Origin: Pholiota molesta | Lineage: Eukaryota > Basidiomycota > Agaricomycetes > Agaricales > Strophariaceae | Assembly: GCA_014925825.1 (NCBI GenBank) | Contig: JACGCK010000335.1 | Span: 1 to 37,766, forward strand | Length of the DNA stretch: 37,766 nt | Reading direction: 5' to 3' | In this document: piece after piece, positions 1 to 10,600 of the stretch | Numbering within the stretch: position 1 is the first letter of the stretch | Layout of the letters: the number at the start of each line of letters is the position of its first letter | The notes under the pieces: model-generated | The model's input: only the letters and a program-made list of their open reading frames with translations | What the model was told of the DNA's origin: nothing | The model's database searches: none | Program-made: the position numbers and the translations under genes

Positions 1-54
1 TGAGCTATTGCTTAGTATTTAAATTCCTGTAACTTGCTCAAACAAAACAACATA

Positions 55-330
55 CTGGCAAAATTCTATGGACATGGGAAACAATTCTGAGGACCTGGGA
101 ACTACATAGGTATCTGAAGATGGAAAAGGAGACAGAAATTCTGGGGACATGGGGAACAATTCTGGGGAGTGGAAAAATCTGGCAATCTGGGGCAGGAAGA
201 TAGCAAGAAATTCTGTAGATATGAAAAACCATACTAGGGACCTGGAGACTGGATATCTGGAGCAGGAAAAGAGAATAGAAATTCTGAGGACATCGGAAAC
301 AATTCTGGAAACTGGGGGATATATTTTTAT
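55..330. repeat. degenerate minisatellite
   Basis: Short blocks such as GGAAACAATTCTG, GGACCTGGGA and CAGAAATTCTG recur at irregular spacing (for example near 75, 145 and 295). Open frames across it on both strands are made of the repeat and show no domain, so I do not call a gene. Confidence 0.5.
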
Positions 331-730
331 AGTATAAAAGCAGATTAAGAGCCTCTAAATACAATGTTGATACAATGCATCTTTACTGATATACAACATG
401 TTTGCAATAGAGAATATATATACTTTACCACCTTATATCAAGCCTACTCTAGAATTCTGAATATTGGAACATACACTGTGCTCTTGGTGTGCCTCAGCAC
501 TTCAAGCATATAGTTATTAGAGATAGTTATAGTATACTTATCTCAAAATATCTTTTGGTATATTTAGACCAAATTTAGACCTTTGGATACACTTTGCAGT
601 GGCAGCTGTGGCACTGCCCTCTATTGTAATTCAGGAATTCCATGATTTGGGCAGTCTGTGCAGCTTGATTTACTTATACAAAATATATAAATATCAAATA
701 AATATACAAATTCTAAATTTGAAAAAAGAC
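331..730. other. AT-rich stretch without a recognisable gene
   Basis: The sequence is AT-rich with stops in all frames. I see no coding region, RNA gene or clear repeat. If the motif at 731-775 is a Helitron 3' end, this could be the body of a truncated non-autonomous copy, but nothing in the sequence proves it. Confidence 0.4.
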
Positions 731-775
731 TCGATGCCATGCCATGCTATGCAATGGCCACTAAACCAAGTTTCA
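731..775 (+). repeat. candidate Helitron 3'-terminus-like sequence, copy 1
   Basis: A GACT..GATG..GCCATG..ATGCAATGGCC stretch followed by CTAAACCAAGTTT can form a short GCCAT/ATGGC hairpin and is followed by CTAA, which fits the CTRR end rule of Helitrons. Nearly the same sequence occurs, in the orientation of the autonomous Helitron, at 7586-7622. The identity as a Helitron end is inference; a host A/T junction is not evident. Confidence 0.4.
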
Positions 776-2372
776 TTGTACTATTAGTGCCCTCTTCCAA
801 GTCCACTGTCTCATTGAAGTCATTGATCTCAGATTTGGATGACTCCTGAGCGACCGCCCTAGTCTGTTTCTGAGCTCTCTGCAATCTTTGTTGCTTCTGA
901 GGCCTCTGCAGGTCATCCTGATCTTCACTGTTGACAGTTTCCTCAACAACCATATTGGTCTGCCTCTGAGAACTTATTCTTCTCTGTTGCTCTATCTCTG
1001 GCTCATGCTCAATGTCTATGCAGAAGTCAACATCTATATCCATGCCAGCACCACGTTGGTCTCATCCATGTTGACCTCCTCATTGGGACTCTCAATTCCT
1101 TCATCTTTGTCTCGCATCTGAGCAGTGGTACTGGGGCTACTAGGACAAGCAGAATTGTTGGAAAGAGGGAATTTCTTTGAAGTAGAGGAGCTGTATGGCT
1201 TCTTGTGAACATTCTTGAAGTGGTTTCCAAGGGTTTTGCAGTCCATATTTGTGTACATGCACATGTGGCAGATCAAAGGATCTGAGGGCAGGCCTCTGAA
1301 GACAGTATGAACACCCTCTAATGAAGTGGTCAGAAGTGGTAAAACATTTGAGCAGAAAGCATGTTTGCACCTTCAAATACATAGCTAACATATTCACAGT
1401 GGAAAGACCTCAGGTGCTCATTAGCTGCCTTCATGGTTTTCCCTAAGTATGGCTTGGCCAAGTCTTTGCAATATTCGCAACTGCCAGAAAAGAAAGAAAT
1501 TAAGAGATGAAAAGTTAATGAAGAAAAGACGTATGGCTCAGGCATATTCTTCCGAGTCTTTCTGGCAGTGCTGATGATTTGTTCCTGTGGGGTGCAGGCC
1601 GGAGGTGGAACAACATTCCCCTTCTCCAACAAGGAGGGTGGCAGATGGACTAATGGCAACAATGACAAGGGCCGCGGTGGTGAATAGCTGCTCTCTGAGA
1701 CCGCCGGCAGCAGGGGCAGTCACAACTGCCCAAGTGAATGGGTCTCTACCAGAGACAATGATTTTAAATTTCTATACAGATGATAGCATTCTGCCTCTTG
1801 ATAAAGTGGTGAAGGCAGTGGCGATGGTTGATTATTTTCTGGGGCGAATGGCAGTGGTGGAGGACTGGTTGAATTCACAGTAGGGGGATAAAATGGGGTT
1901 TTATTCAATGATGGTGACCGCAGTATAGGGTGGTGGTTCTTGAATTCACAGTAGGGGGATAAAATGGGGTTTTATTCAATGATGGTGACCGCAGTATAGG
2001 GTGGTGGTTCAATGAGGGCAATTGCAATGCAGAGTGGTTGTCTTGCAAGGGTAATTGGCGCAGCGCCAGTTGATGACTGGATGTTCCAACATTGGAACAT
2101 TGCTGTGTCTGCATGGACACCTCTGCACCGTTGGTATGCTTCAAGACAATATGCTCTCCAAGCCTTCTGACATCTGTATTTTTCTCGTTGCAAGCATAGC
2201 AGGTCACAGAGGAGGACATAAGGGATCCGACTCTGTGGCAGGTGGCCAGGACTTCCTGGGAACTCTCCAGGGCAAAGGTCACAGACGGGCAATGGACGCT
2301 GTTTATGTGGGTATGTAGGCACTGCGCATTGTTGCTTCTATAACCGTGATCTGCAACTGAACACTTCGTCAT
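747..2372 (-). pseudogene. decayed gene with C2H2-like zinc fingers
   Basis: The minus strand holds several coding blocks in different frames that share finger-like spacing. After the ATG at 2372 comes a Cys/His-rich block (TKCSVADHGYRSN..CLHTHINSVH), then VTCYACNEK..LGEHIVLKH (C-x2-C-x12-H-x4-H), then CEYCKDLAK..ANEHLRSFH near 1410-1500, then CHMCMYTNMDCKTLGNHFKNVH near 1215-1270. The C-terminal part (747-1043) is acidic and Gln-rich. A pyrimidine-rich stretch ending in CAG just before the third finger and a GTATTTGAAGG..TTAG stretch after it look like introns. The frame is broken by the 71-bp duplication at 1869-2010 and again near 1040. The last codons and stop come from the Helitron-like sequence at 731-775. 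Such fingers bind nucleic acid in known families; the actual target is unknown and I do not recognise the gene. Confidence 0.5.
1869..2010. repeat. perfect 71-bp tandem duplication
   Basis: The 71-bp unit beginning TTGAATTCACAGTAGGGGG occurs twice head to tail (1869-1939 and 1940-2010) with no mismatch that I can see. Because 71 is not a multiple of three it shifts the frame of the minus-strand zinc-finger gene. Confidence 0.9.
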
Positions 2373-2870
2373 ACAAAAGAGGTGGAAATGGGAAATTGGG
2401 CCTAAGATGGAATGAACAAATTACCAAGAAGGGGCTTGTCTGACACCGGTCTGTAAATTCAAAATCGAATTGGGGATCCAAGCAACCCTGATTTTGCTTG
2501 CTATTTATTGACAGTCAGGTTGCATGCACACTCTACGTCTTATGGAGTATTAAAGAGTGTATTGAAATGCTGCCCATTAAATTGCGGAATCCACCAAAAG
2601 ATGTATGGTAAGTAGTGATTGACACGGGTTTTGAAACTCCGCGGGTTTAGCCGAGGGTATGCTAGGGGTACGGGTACGGGTGCAGGTTCATAGACCCTTG
2701 CAAATCCCGTACCCGTCAAGCGGGTGGGAGGGTATTCTCAGAGTGTGAGCGCTTTCATATTCTATATGACCCATCTCAGTTTCGCGCTCGCCGGCCGCGG
2801 CGAGCGTGGCAGTGCCCACTACTTACAGTCTTACTTGTGCATCCTTTCACAGTCCGGCGTACCGGTCCGC
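2373..2870. other. intergenic, no gene seen
   Basis: No coding region is supported. The only structure I see is the ACGGGTACGGG inverted repeat listed separately. Confidence 0.4.
2670..2716. repeat. 11-bp-arm inverted repeat
   Basis: ACGGGTACGGG at 2670-2680 is mirrored by CCCGTACCCGT at 2706-2716 with a 25-bp loop. The left arm sits in a short GGGTAC-type simple repeat, so it may be a by-product of microsatellite growth. Confidence 0.6.
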
Positions 2871-3480
2871 CGCCGCAACACCAGGAGACCTGCTCTCTTC
2901 ATACCACGACCCATCTATTTACACCACCCCCCATCCGCGCTTGTTTGCCTACACCACCAAGGACCACGATCGTATCTCCCTCCGCATTGTCTCTTCCTCC
3001 AGCACGGCTCTATTGCTCGCCACCCCATTTCCTCAGTCCTGCTCGGAGCTGCGGCCCTAGCCATCGACGATGATGCCGCATCACCGACGGCGTCCTGGGA
3101 GGCGCCATCGTCGACAACGATGAGTCCCATATGAACACCAGGCCCGTCGTTCGGCGCCGCGGATGGCCTAGTTGTATGGTGAGTTTCCTTCCATTGTTGT
3201 GCATCTGTGCTTACCTCGGCCCTGCCAGCCCTTTTCGCCATTCACCGCCCACAAACTCAAACGGCGTTCGCGTCCTCCAACCGCGCGAGATACAATGCGC
3301 AAGGCTATACCTGCCGACGACCACGGATCCGCTGCCGCTGGACTTCTCTCGATGACCGCGGCGATTCCAGGCACTAGGGACGGAGTTCGTCAGTCGAATC
3401 GCGGATAGAGGGGACGTACGCAGCGGCAGCAGGCTCGACACGGCGCGATGGCGCGCACACGGTGCATTTTGCTCATGGCA
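2871..3480 (+). repeat. GC-rich decayed repeat, copy A
   Basis: Blocks shared in order with 15.4-16.1 kb and 16.4-17.1 kb: TTCGGCGCCGCGG (3150), a GTGAGT..CTTACCTCGGCC..GCCAG stretch that looks like an intron (3180-3230), ACGGCGTTCGCGTCC (3261), GCAAGGCTATACCTGCCGACGAC (3300-3322), then GGCAC.AGGGA.CGGAG (3370). The ordered blocks plus intron-like segment suggest a decayed gene-derived repeat. No intact reading frame is convincing. Confidence 0.55.
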
Positions 3481-3499
3481 ACACTATGCTCGGCCCCGT

Positions 3500-3745
3500 G
3501 TTCGATGTCGCGAGCGGCCTAGTGGATTGCAGGCATCCAACATCAACGTAAGCTCTCTTTCTTGACTTGAATTCTTACTTACCTTAACCATGCCAGCCCA
3601 GCATCTCCTCACCATCCAACACCATCAATCTTAACGGCGTTCGCACCTTCCAAACTCAACCCAAATGCGCATGATACGATTCGCAAGACTATAGCCTCCG
3701 CCGATGACATTGCCGATGATAACGACGGGGCCCTGCTGTTGGTGC
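3500..3745 (+). repeat. GC-rich decayed repeat, partial copy B
   Basis: Contains the GTAAGC..CTTACCTTAACCATGCCAG intron-like block (3547-3598), AACGGCGTTCGCACC (3633) and ATACGATTCGCAAGACTATAG, in the same order as copy A. A short basic coding-like stretch (KRKGKRLVKKEHAW.EKERE) follows at 3788-3860 but has no recognisable domain and I do not call it. Confidence 0.45.
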
Positions 3746-3919
3746 ACCTTTGCCGCCGGAGGATTGCAGCGTGTTTGTGCCGAACCAGAAGCGGAAGGGG
3801 AAGCGCCTGGTGAAGAAGGAGCACGCGTGGGCAGAGAAGGAGAGGGAGGCGTTCATGTCTGACGACCATGGACTTTTGCTCAACGGACAAAGGATGGACG
3901 ATCGGTATATGCTTTTTGC

Positions 3920-3927
3920 TATAAATA
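3920..3927 (+). promoter_or_regulatory. TATA box for the gene at 3983
   Basis: TATAAATA lies 56 bp upstream of the ATG at 3983, a spacing usual for a short-leader fungal gene. Confidence 0.5.
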
Positions 3928-3982
3928 AGCCGACATTCACTCTGGTCCTTTACCTATACTTTCTACCTTCCATAATCCAATC

Positions 3983-4588
3983 ATGCCTATCCACAACCTT
4001 GCCACAGAAATCCTCACACCGCCTAGGGCTAACCATGATCCTCTTGAAGTTGTCGAAGCTAGCGTCACCGAATCTGAATCTGTGACAAGCAGTGGCCGCC
4101 GCAGGTCCCAGATTCAATACACTCCAAAGGCGGCAAATACCAACAACCCCGCCATAGATAACTTGCCGCCTCAAGGCATAGCAGAGGCCACGCCCGAACC
4201 TGTAGACCAGCCAAATGAAATAATGCAGGAGGCAGACAGGAAACGGCTAGTAAGTTGTAAAAATCACCGTATATTGATATATATATTTACACCTACTATT
4301 TTGGAGGACATAGCTCATTGGGCCCAGCAAGCCGCTGCTGCTCAAGAGCCTCGCACTCCCATTCCAAAAGCAAACTCTTGTCGTGTTTCTACTCAAGAGC
4401 CTTGCACTCCCATTCCAAAAGCAAACTCTCGTCGTGTTTCTTTGAAGACTTCGAAGATATCAAAATCCAGCCGAAAGTCTACAAAGCAATCGACACGCCA
4501 TATTTCGCGGGAGATTAAGACCTTGGAGGGGCTTGCCAGTCGTTTGACTCATCTCTATAAGAAACGCGATACACTGGGGAAAATCTAG
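3983..4588 (+). CDS. hypothetical protein, 182 aa, two exons
   Basis: I do not recognise this family. The ATG at 3983 follows a TATA box. A GTAAGT..TTGGAG intron at 4250-4306 (57 bp, in frame, phase 0) is more likely than reading through it, because the retained version encodes an Ile/Tyr-rich insert unlike its surroundings. The protein is Ser/Thr/Lys/Pro-rich and probably disordered. It has two adjacent 17-residue repeats beginning QEPRTPIPKANS and QEPCTPIPKANS (51 bp each at DNA level), then a basic Ser/Lys segment and a short helical C-terminus (ISREIKTLEGLASRL). It could be a host gene, a relic or an accessory of the hAT element that starts 330 bp downstream. Confidence 0.45.
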   Translation: MPIHNLATEILTPPRANHDPLEVVEASVTESESVTSSGRRRSQIQYTPKAANTNNPAIDNLPPQGIAEATPEPVDQPNEIMQEADRKRLVSCKNHRILIYIFTPTILEDIAHWAQQAAAAQEPRTPIPKANSCRVSTQEPCTPIPKANSRRVSLKTSKISKSSRKSTKQSTRHISREIKTLEGLASRLTHLYKKRDTLGKI

Positions 4589-4917
4589 TAGAGCGCCGAT
4601 TCCCGAATCCGTGTCAATCTGTCTATCCTTGTAAATCAGTGTTGTATTTCGTGTTTCGTTTTGTAAGGTAGCTTGTTTATCAGCCCGCGTTTGTAGATGA
4701 ACCATTTCCTCAAGTCCTGTATTGTTTTATATCCTGGCCATCAGCACACCACGTCGAAGCCCATGTTAAGTGTCTGCAATAGTAGCTAGAACATAGACAT
4801 GTTTGTATGGTAATATTTCAAGTGGGTATGCTTACGGAGACACAAATTTACATCCGCTGATTATTAATATTCCCTCTCTGCTTCACTGCAAAAACAATCA
4901 CGTTACAACCAACGACG
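4589..4917. other. intergenic between the 182-aa gene and the hAT gene
   Basis: No gene seen. It would hold the 3' UTR of the upstream gene and the promoter of the hAT gene. I could not identify hAT terminal inverted repeats or an 8-bp target duplication here. Confidence 0.4.
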
Positions 4918-7598
4918 ATGTCGAACACTGCTCCATCCCTTTCCCGCCCTCCAAATCACCCAGATAGTATGATGGATGGACCACGCAAGCACAAGCAAGG
5001 TTTCGCGCTCACTGATCCAGACAACACAGAAGTTCAACGCCAGGCGGGTATTGCAGAGAGGAAGAAGGCCCGTGTTAATGCTAAAAGTCAATCAGCATCA
5101 ACTGCCCAAAAGGCGATTGGACAGGGTGGAAGCTCAGCTAAAGTTCCAGCAAAATCCACACAAGGCGTTGCCAATCCGAGACACCGCCATCAGTCCGCAA
5201 CGGTTGAAGACGAACCCGAAGAAACCAGTGTCCATAATGTTGCTCCACGAAACCCAGATACAATCATAATTTCAGCAGATGAAGATGAGATGGATGCACC
5301 GCGCCCGAAAAAGAAACAGTCAAAGGCGAGGCGAAGGTCGTCGTCACTGCGTCGGATGGGTCAGAAGAAGAGGGCGAGAAAGAGAACGAGGTCCCAGAAG
5401 AGCCTGAAGAAACAGAAGATGCAGAACTTGGTAAGCGACTCAAAGATTCAATGAGTTTAACTCACCTCCAGTGACCATAGCCCGTCTGCGCCGAGACTGG
5501 AACTCGACCACATATGCCTTTTTTGAGCCCACCCCCACCATCGCATACATCAAAGGTCGTCGGGTCCATATCTTCAAGTGTCTTGCACAGAACTGCAAAG
5601 GACGAGGACCTAACCCAAGATGTGTCAACCGCTTCCTTGGGACACAAGATTCATCGTCGACAGGCAATCTTCGAAAGCACGCGAAGATATGCTTTGGCGC
5701 GGAGACTATTGAAGCTGCTGATAAGACGAAGGACCTCGCACTCGCACGCGGGATAGTTTCAAAATCCGGCTTGAAGAATCAATCAATAACCGCGGTGTTT
5801 GAGCGAGTCAACAAGGAAAGAGGAGCCGTTACTTACTCGCATACCCAGCACACGAAGACTGAAATAAAGTGCGTCGAGCCTAGATTTGTTCAACCTCTTG
5901 TACTTTTCTGAGTGTCCATGTTAGAGCCGAAATCGTTCGTTGGGTAGCAGAGAGCCACCGTCCTTTTTCAATTGTCGCAGATCGAGGCTTCAAGAGCCTG
6001 ATGAAAACTGGCCGTCCAGGCCTGTACCTCCCATCACCTGCCACTGTCTCCCGTGACTGCAAGCAGGTCTTCGTTCAGTGTCGTCAACGAATTGCAAAAA
6101 TGCTGCAGGTACCTGTTTTTAATTTCATCATCCAACAAAGGAGATTGACAACGTACGTTTAGGAACATGATGGCGCGCTCCACTTTGCAACTGACGCTTG
6201 GACATCACCGAACAACAAAGCCTTTATTGCTGTTACCGTGCACTTCGAACATAAGGGGGCGCCGGTTTCCATGCTGCTCGACATTGTAGAGCTTGCAAAA
6301 TCACACACCGGGGCCAATCTTGCAGAAGCATTTGCGAAGATTCTACAGGAGTTTGGTATATTGCATAAGGTAAGTAATACGTCGTCGCCAGTCATGATTG
6401 TGGTCCACTTACCGACTTGTACTTTAGATCCTCAGTATTACCTGTGATAATGCCGCAAACAACGACTGAATGATCATCGAGCTTGAGGATCTCATTGATG
6501 GGTTCCCAGGAGCTGCAAACCAAACGAGATGCTTTACGCATATCCTCAATCTTGTCGCAAAGAGTATTATCAAACAGTTCGACGTACCAAAAGCAAAGGC
6601 AGGCCAGGCTCTTGATGATGCTGCGCAAGCATTGGCTGCTCTCGCCATCGATATAGATCAAGAAGAGTTGGTGTCGAGATTGACTGGGGCTGATAGGGTC
6701 GGGGGCCAGGCTGATGAGGATGTCCAAGATGACAATGTCGAAGGATGGACCGATATACGGAATGACCTGTCAGAGGCGGAGAGAGTTGAGCTTGATGAAA
6801 GCGTACAGCCAATAAGACTTGTCTTAGTCAAGGTTGGTTTTCGATTATGTAATTGGTTACTCACTAACACTTTCGACTCTTTTGCAGCTCCGCAAAGCTG
6901 CATATGCAATCAAGAACTCCTCCACCATTATCCTACCTCGATGGTTTGCTATTTTGGACGAACTCGAGCTGGATGAGCGTATGATGCCGCATGATGTCAC
7001 TACACGCTGGAATTCCACCTACGACATGATTTGCTTTGCTATCGAATACCGCGACGCATTCGATACTATAACTGGTGAACACGATATGAAGATCCGTCAG
7101 TACAAACTTTCTGCGAGGGAATGGGAAATAGCTACTGAGTTGCGGGACCTTTTAAAGGTAAGTACTGTCTTTTTCAGCGTTTCAGTATGCACTAAATTCT
7201 GCTACACATAGGTCTTCAAAGATGCAACTCTGTTTTTCTCAAGGTCTACTCCGAGCATTGCAACAGTGATTCCAGTGATGGATCACATTGATCAGCACCT
7301 CACTACATGCGCCACAAGCGACTCTACGTCTGTTGCACTGTCTGCTGCAGCAACAATTGGCAAGCAAACACTCAACAAGTACTACAACATGACCGACCAC
7401 TCAGAAGTGTATCGGATAGCTATGGGTATGTTCTTTGTGTTTTCTAATCTACACTACTAATGTTTCTTGGGTGGCATAGTTTTGCATCCTCGCCATAAAC
7501 TGAGCTACTTCAAGAGAGCTAAATGGGATGAAGAGTGGATAACCGCCGCTGAAGATATCGTGCGTGCTGAGTTTGAGCGATCCTACAAACTTGGTTGA
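4918..7598 (+). pseudogene. hAT-family transposase, BED finger, C-terminally truncated
   Basis: A cut-and-paste transposase. Exons by splice sites and phase: 4918-5430, 5472-5868, 5925-6108, 6163-6369, 6428-6832, 6888-7157, 7212-7425 and 7480-7598. The N-terminus is basic then acidic. A BED-like finger follows (FKCLAQNCKGRG..NLRKHAKICFG, about 5570-5690). The RNase-H-like core shows ATDAWTSPN (first Asp), ITCDNAANND (second Asp), CFTHILNLVAKSI and TRWNSTYDMI, all typical of hAT enzymes. Exon 8 reads LHPRHKLSYFKRAKWDEEW and stops after ERSYKLG. The WW..YP.LS..A.DYL-type dimerisation domain carrying the final catalytic Glu is absent. Damage: TGA at 6467-6469 inside the second catalytic motif, and a one-base indel near 5310-5325, after which the acidic reading matches the exon junction. 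The stop lies in the sequence shared with 731-775, directly before the Helitron. Confidence 0.85.
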
Positions 7599-7622
7599 GG
7601 GCCATTGCATTGCATGGCATAT
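7586..7622 (-). repeat. candidate Helitron 3' terminus, copy 2
   Basis: On the minus strand this reads GACTTAGATG..ATGCCATGCAATGCAATGG then CCCTCAACCAAGTTT, nearly matching 731-775. It can form a GCCAT/ATGGC hairpin and lies just past the stop of the Helitron helicase, in the right orientation for a Helitron 3' end. The CTRR end appears as CTCA here, so it may be mutated or the exact end may lie elsewhere. Confidence 0.4.
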
Positions 7623-7640
7623 ACTCATCTAAGTCTCTTT

Positions 7641-10600
7641 TTATGTAGATACATACAATGCAGCTACTGCCTGTTTATTACCACAACTACTCATGTCTAG
7701 ACTATTATTATTGAGTGACCCACAATAATTCAAATCTCTTCCTGTACTAATACCATCATGGAACCATATTTGACCATCAGGAAGAATAACTCTAGTGTTA
7801 AAATGTGCCTCTCCAAAATAAATAACTCCTTGGAGTACAAATTCATGGTTTTGATTATTACAGCTAATTTGGATAGTATTATCAATATAGGGTTGTGTGT
7901 TTGAAAATTCAAATACAAGTAGAGGTGGTATGGTCAAAAATTGATGTTCAGTATGTCTATTTTGCAAACATATCCGGCATTGTCCTGCAATTGTTTCTTG
8001 CATAGTTAAACTCCATGTTGAAATTGATTGATATTGTGTGGCTCCTGCTGATACATGTAGGGAAGGTAAATCAACTAAGCGTCTTATATGATTGTTTGTA
8101 CAACTTTGAGATATAGATTGTATTGGCTGTGTGGTTGAGAGTACTGCTTCTAAGACACTTTCTATACTTGTATAATGTCCAAAACACATTGTATTTGGGT
8201 AAAGCCTATGGAGCTTTTGCCTTATATTATCGCGTACTAATTCCAGAGTTGTTTCATTACTATCAAATTGTTGAAATCCATGATACAAGTCATTTATAAA
8301 TTCATTTTCTAGAATTTCAAATTTATTATTCCATGCTATTTTATCACTATACCAAAGTGATAGTATAATTGTAAAAATTGCATCATATGCACAGCTATTT
8401 TGACTCCATATAAAGCCTGAAGGAACTGTATTATGTATTATACTATTTTGGTTCTGTAAGCCCTGGCATAATTTTTTGTTTATAGGTTGATCTTTTTCAA
8501 ATTGTGAATTAATGGTAGAAGTGATTTTTGCATTCTTTTGACTTGATTTTGCAAGAATCACATTTTGTATATTTTGAATATCAAATATTTCTGCTTCTAA
8601 TAATGGATCTGCCTTTGACCATTTAATAGCAGGATGAACATTTTTTGGAACATACATTATTCCTTTCCATTCACGGAATGTTTTAATTAATGTATTTCGA
8701 CTATCACCATATACAGTTACTGGGAGTTTACACTCATGCTGCAATGTAGTAATCTCATCTAAAAGTTCTAACTCACGGAATTCCTGTCTTAATCCTCCCG
8801 AGCATCTTCCTTTAATTTTACTAGTATGGAAACCTTGCACAATCAAAGTTCCTTCAGCAGAGGCACTGCGAGACAAAGCAGTATAGCAAGCTTGATGAGA
8901 TTTTAAATTAGATAAATCCGCCACATTGTTTCCTCTGGTTCTGCCTTGTGATGCAAAATCTGTCATTGCAAAATTAATTGCAACTTCTATTTGTGTGCGG
9001 GCAATTCTAACTCTTTGATCATTTGGTAGAGATGCAGTAATATAATTCATTGTTGGATAAATTGGAACTACATTTTTGGGAAGGCCTGGAAATTGTACAA
9101 TAGATGGTGGATTCTTCAATTTTACAAATAATGTCTCAAGTATTAGTTGCTTGCGGCTTCCTAGTTTTGATTGCCAGCCATGTACATAACCCTCTTGACC
9201 ACGTGTCATGCAAAGCTCTGTTGCAAAGTTATAGCGAATCATAACTGGTAGGCCTATACATAATGATAGTTTACCAGAAATAAGTTTATCAGTAGAAGAT
9301 GGGATTTGTTCCCATAATGCTTTTTGAATTTCGTCAGTAATTTCTTTAATATGTAATCCACCAGAATTATTTGCATCATTTGTATTAACATTGGGTGAAT
9401 CTTCTGAATAAAAATCAGTCAATTGTTGATTATGTTCTTGAGCAAATCTTCTTGCTCCTAAGATATTAATTATATCTTTGTGTATATTCTTTGCAGTTAT
9501 AATAGCTACATCTCTAAATTGTGGATCACATATTGATGGACGTCCTTCTATATTAGATGAAATACGTGAGTTTAAAAAACTAATATCTTCAGCTGTACAT
9601 GCTTTATATCGCATATTTTCTAATGCTGTGCGTAATTTATTATCTTCTAGGCTTTGTGTTTTTTGTCTCATATTCTCACGTAATATGACTACAGTTGTTA
9701 CTTGGTGCCATAATGCTTTTCCAAATGCTTCTTCTTGTGATTTTTTATTGGAACTTATTGCCCCAATAGAGCTAGAATAAAGTGATACACTTTCTCCACC
9801 AATAGCAGGTGGTAACTGTGCAAAGTCACCAGAAAATACCATATTAAGGCCACCAAAAGATTTATCAGGTGTATTAAATACTTTTTGCAATTGATTGCCA
9901 ATGCGATATAGGTCTCGCGCAGATAGCATTGAAACTTCATCAAAAAATACATATTCAACACCAATTAATCTGGACTTGACACGTGATAATCCTGATACAG
10001 TCATCCGGTCATTGATTCCAAACATTGAATGATAGGTTGAACCACCTAACAGAGCAGCTGCTGAGCCTGTTGGTGCTACAATTACAAATCGATGTGCTTC
10101 ATTTCTGATTGAAAAGAATTCTGAAAGTGCTTTTAAAACTTGTGACTTTCCAGTCCCTCCTATGCCACCCAAATACTTTAACAATTGTTCTTGACTAGTG
10201 CTAATAGCATGTTGTGCAACCAAGGAAAATGCTCTTTCTTGCTCCTTATTTAGCTCAAATTTTGTAATAATATACTTGATTTGATCAGTCTGGTCATTCA
10301 AGTTAAATGTGTGCTCAAAGTATGATTTATCTACTATTTTTACAACATTTGGTGTAAATGACTGATTTTTTTGCTTTTTTTCAGGTTCAGCTTCTTTATT
10401 TGGATTGTATGTATTATTTTCATTACGTTTATCAAGATATGCTTGTTGTAAACTTTTCATTTCATCTTCCCATTGATGGCCTGATAAAATTTTATCTGGT
10501 TTAAAGAATTCTATAGGAATATTGTCAGATAATATTATAGGTAATGTCCAACCTCTTTCTTCAAGAACTCTATTCATTTCTGCAATTTGGCTTTTGCGCA

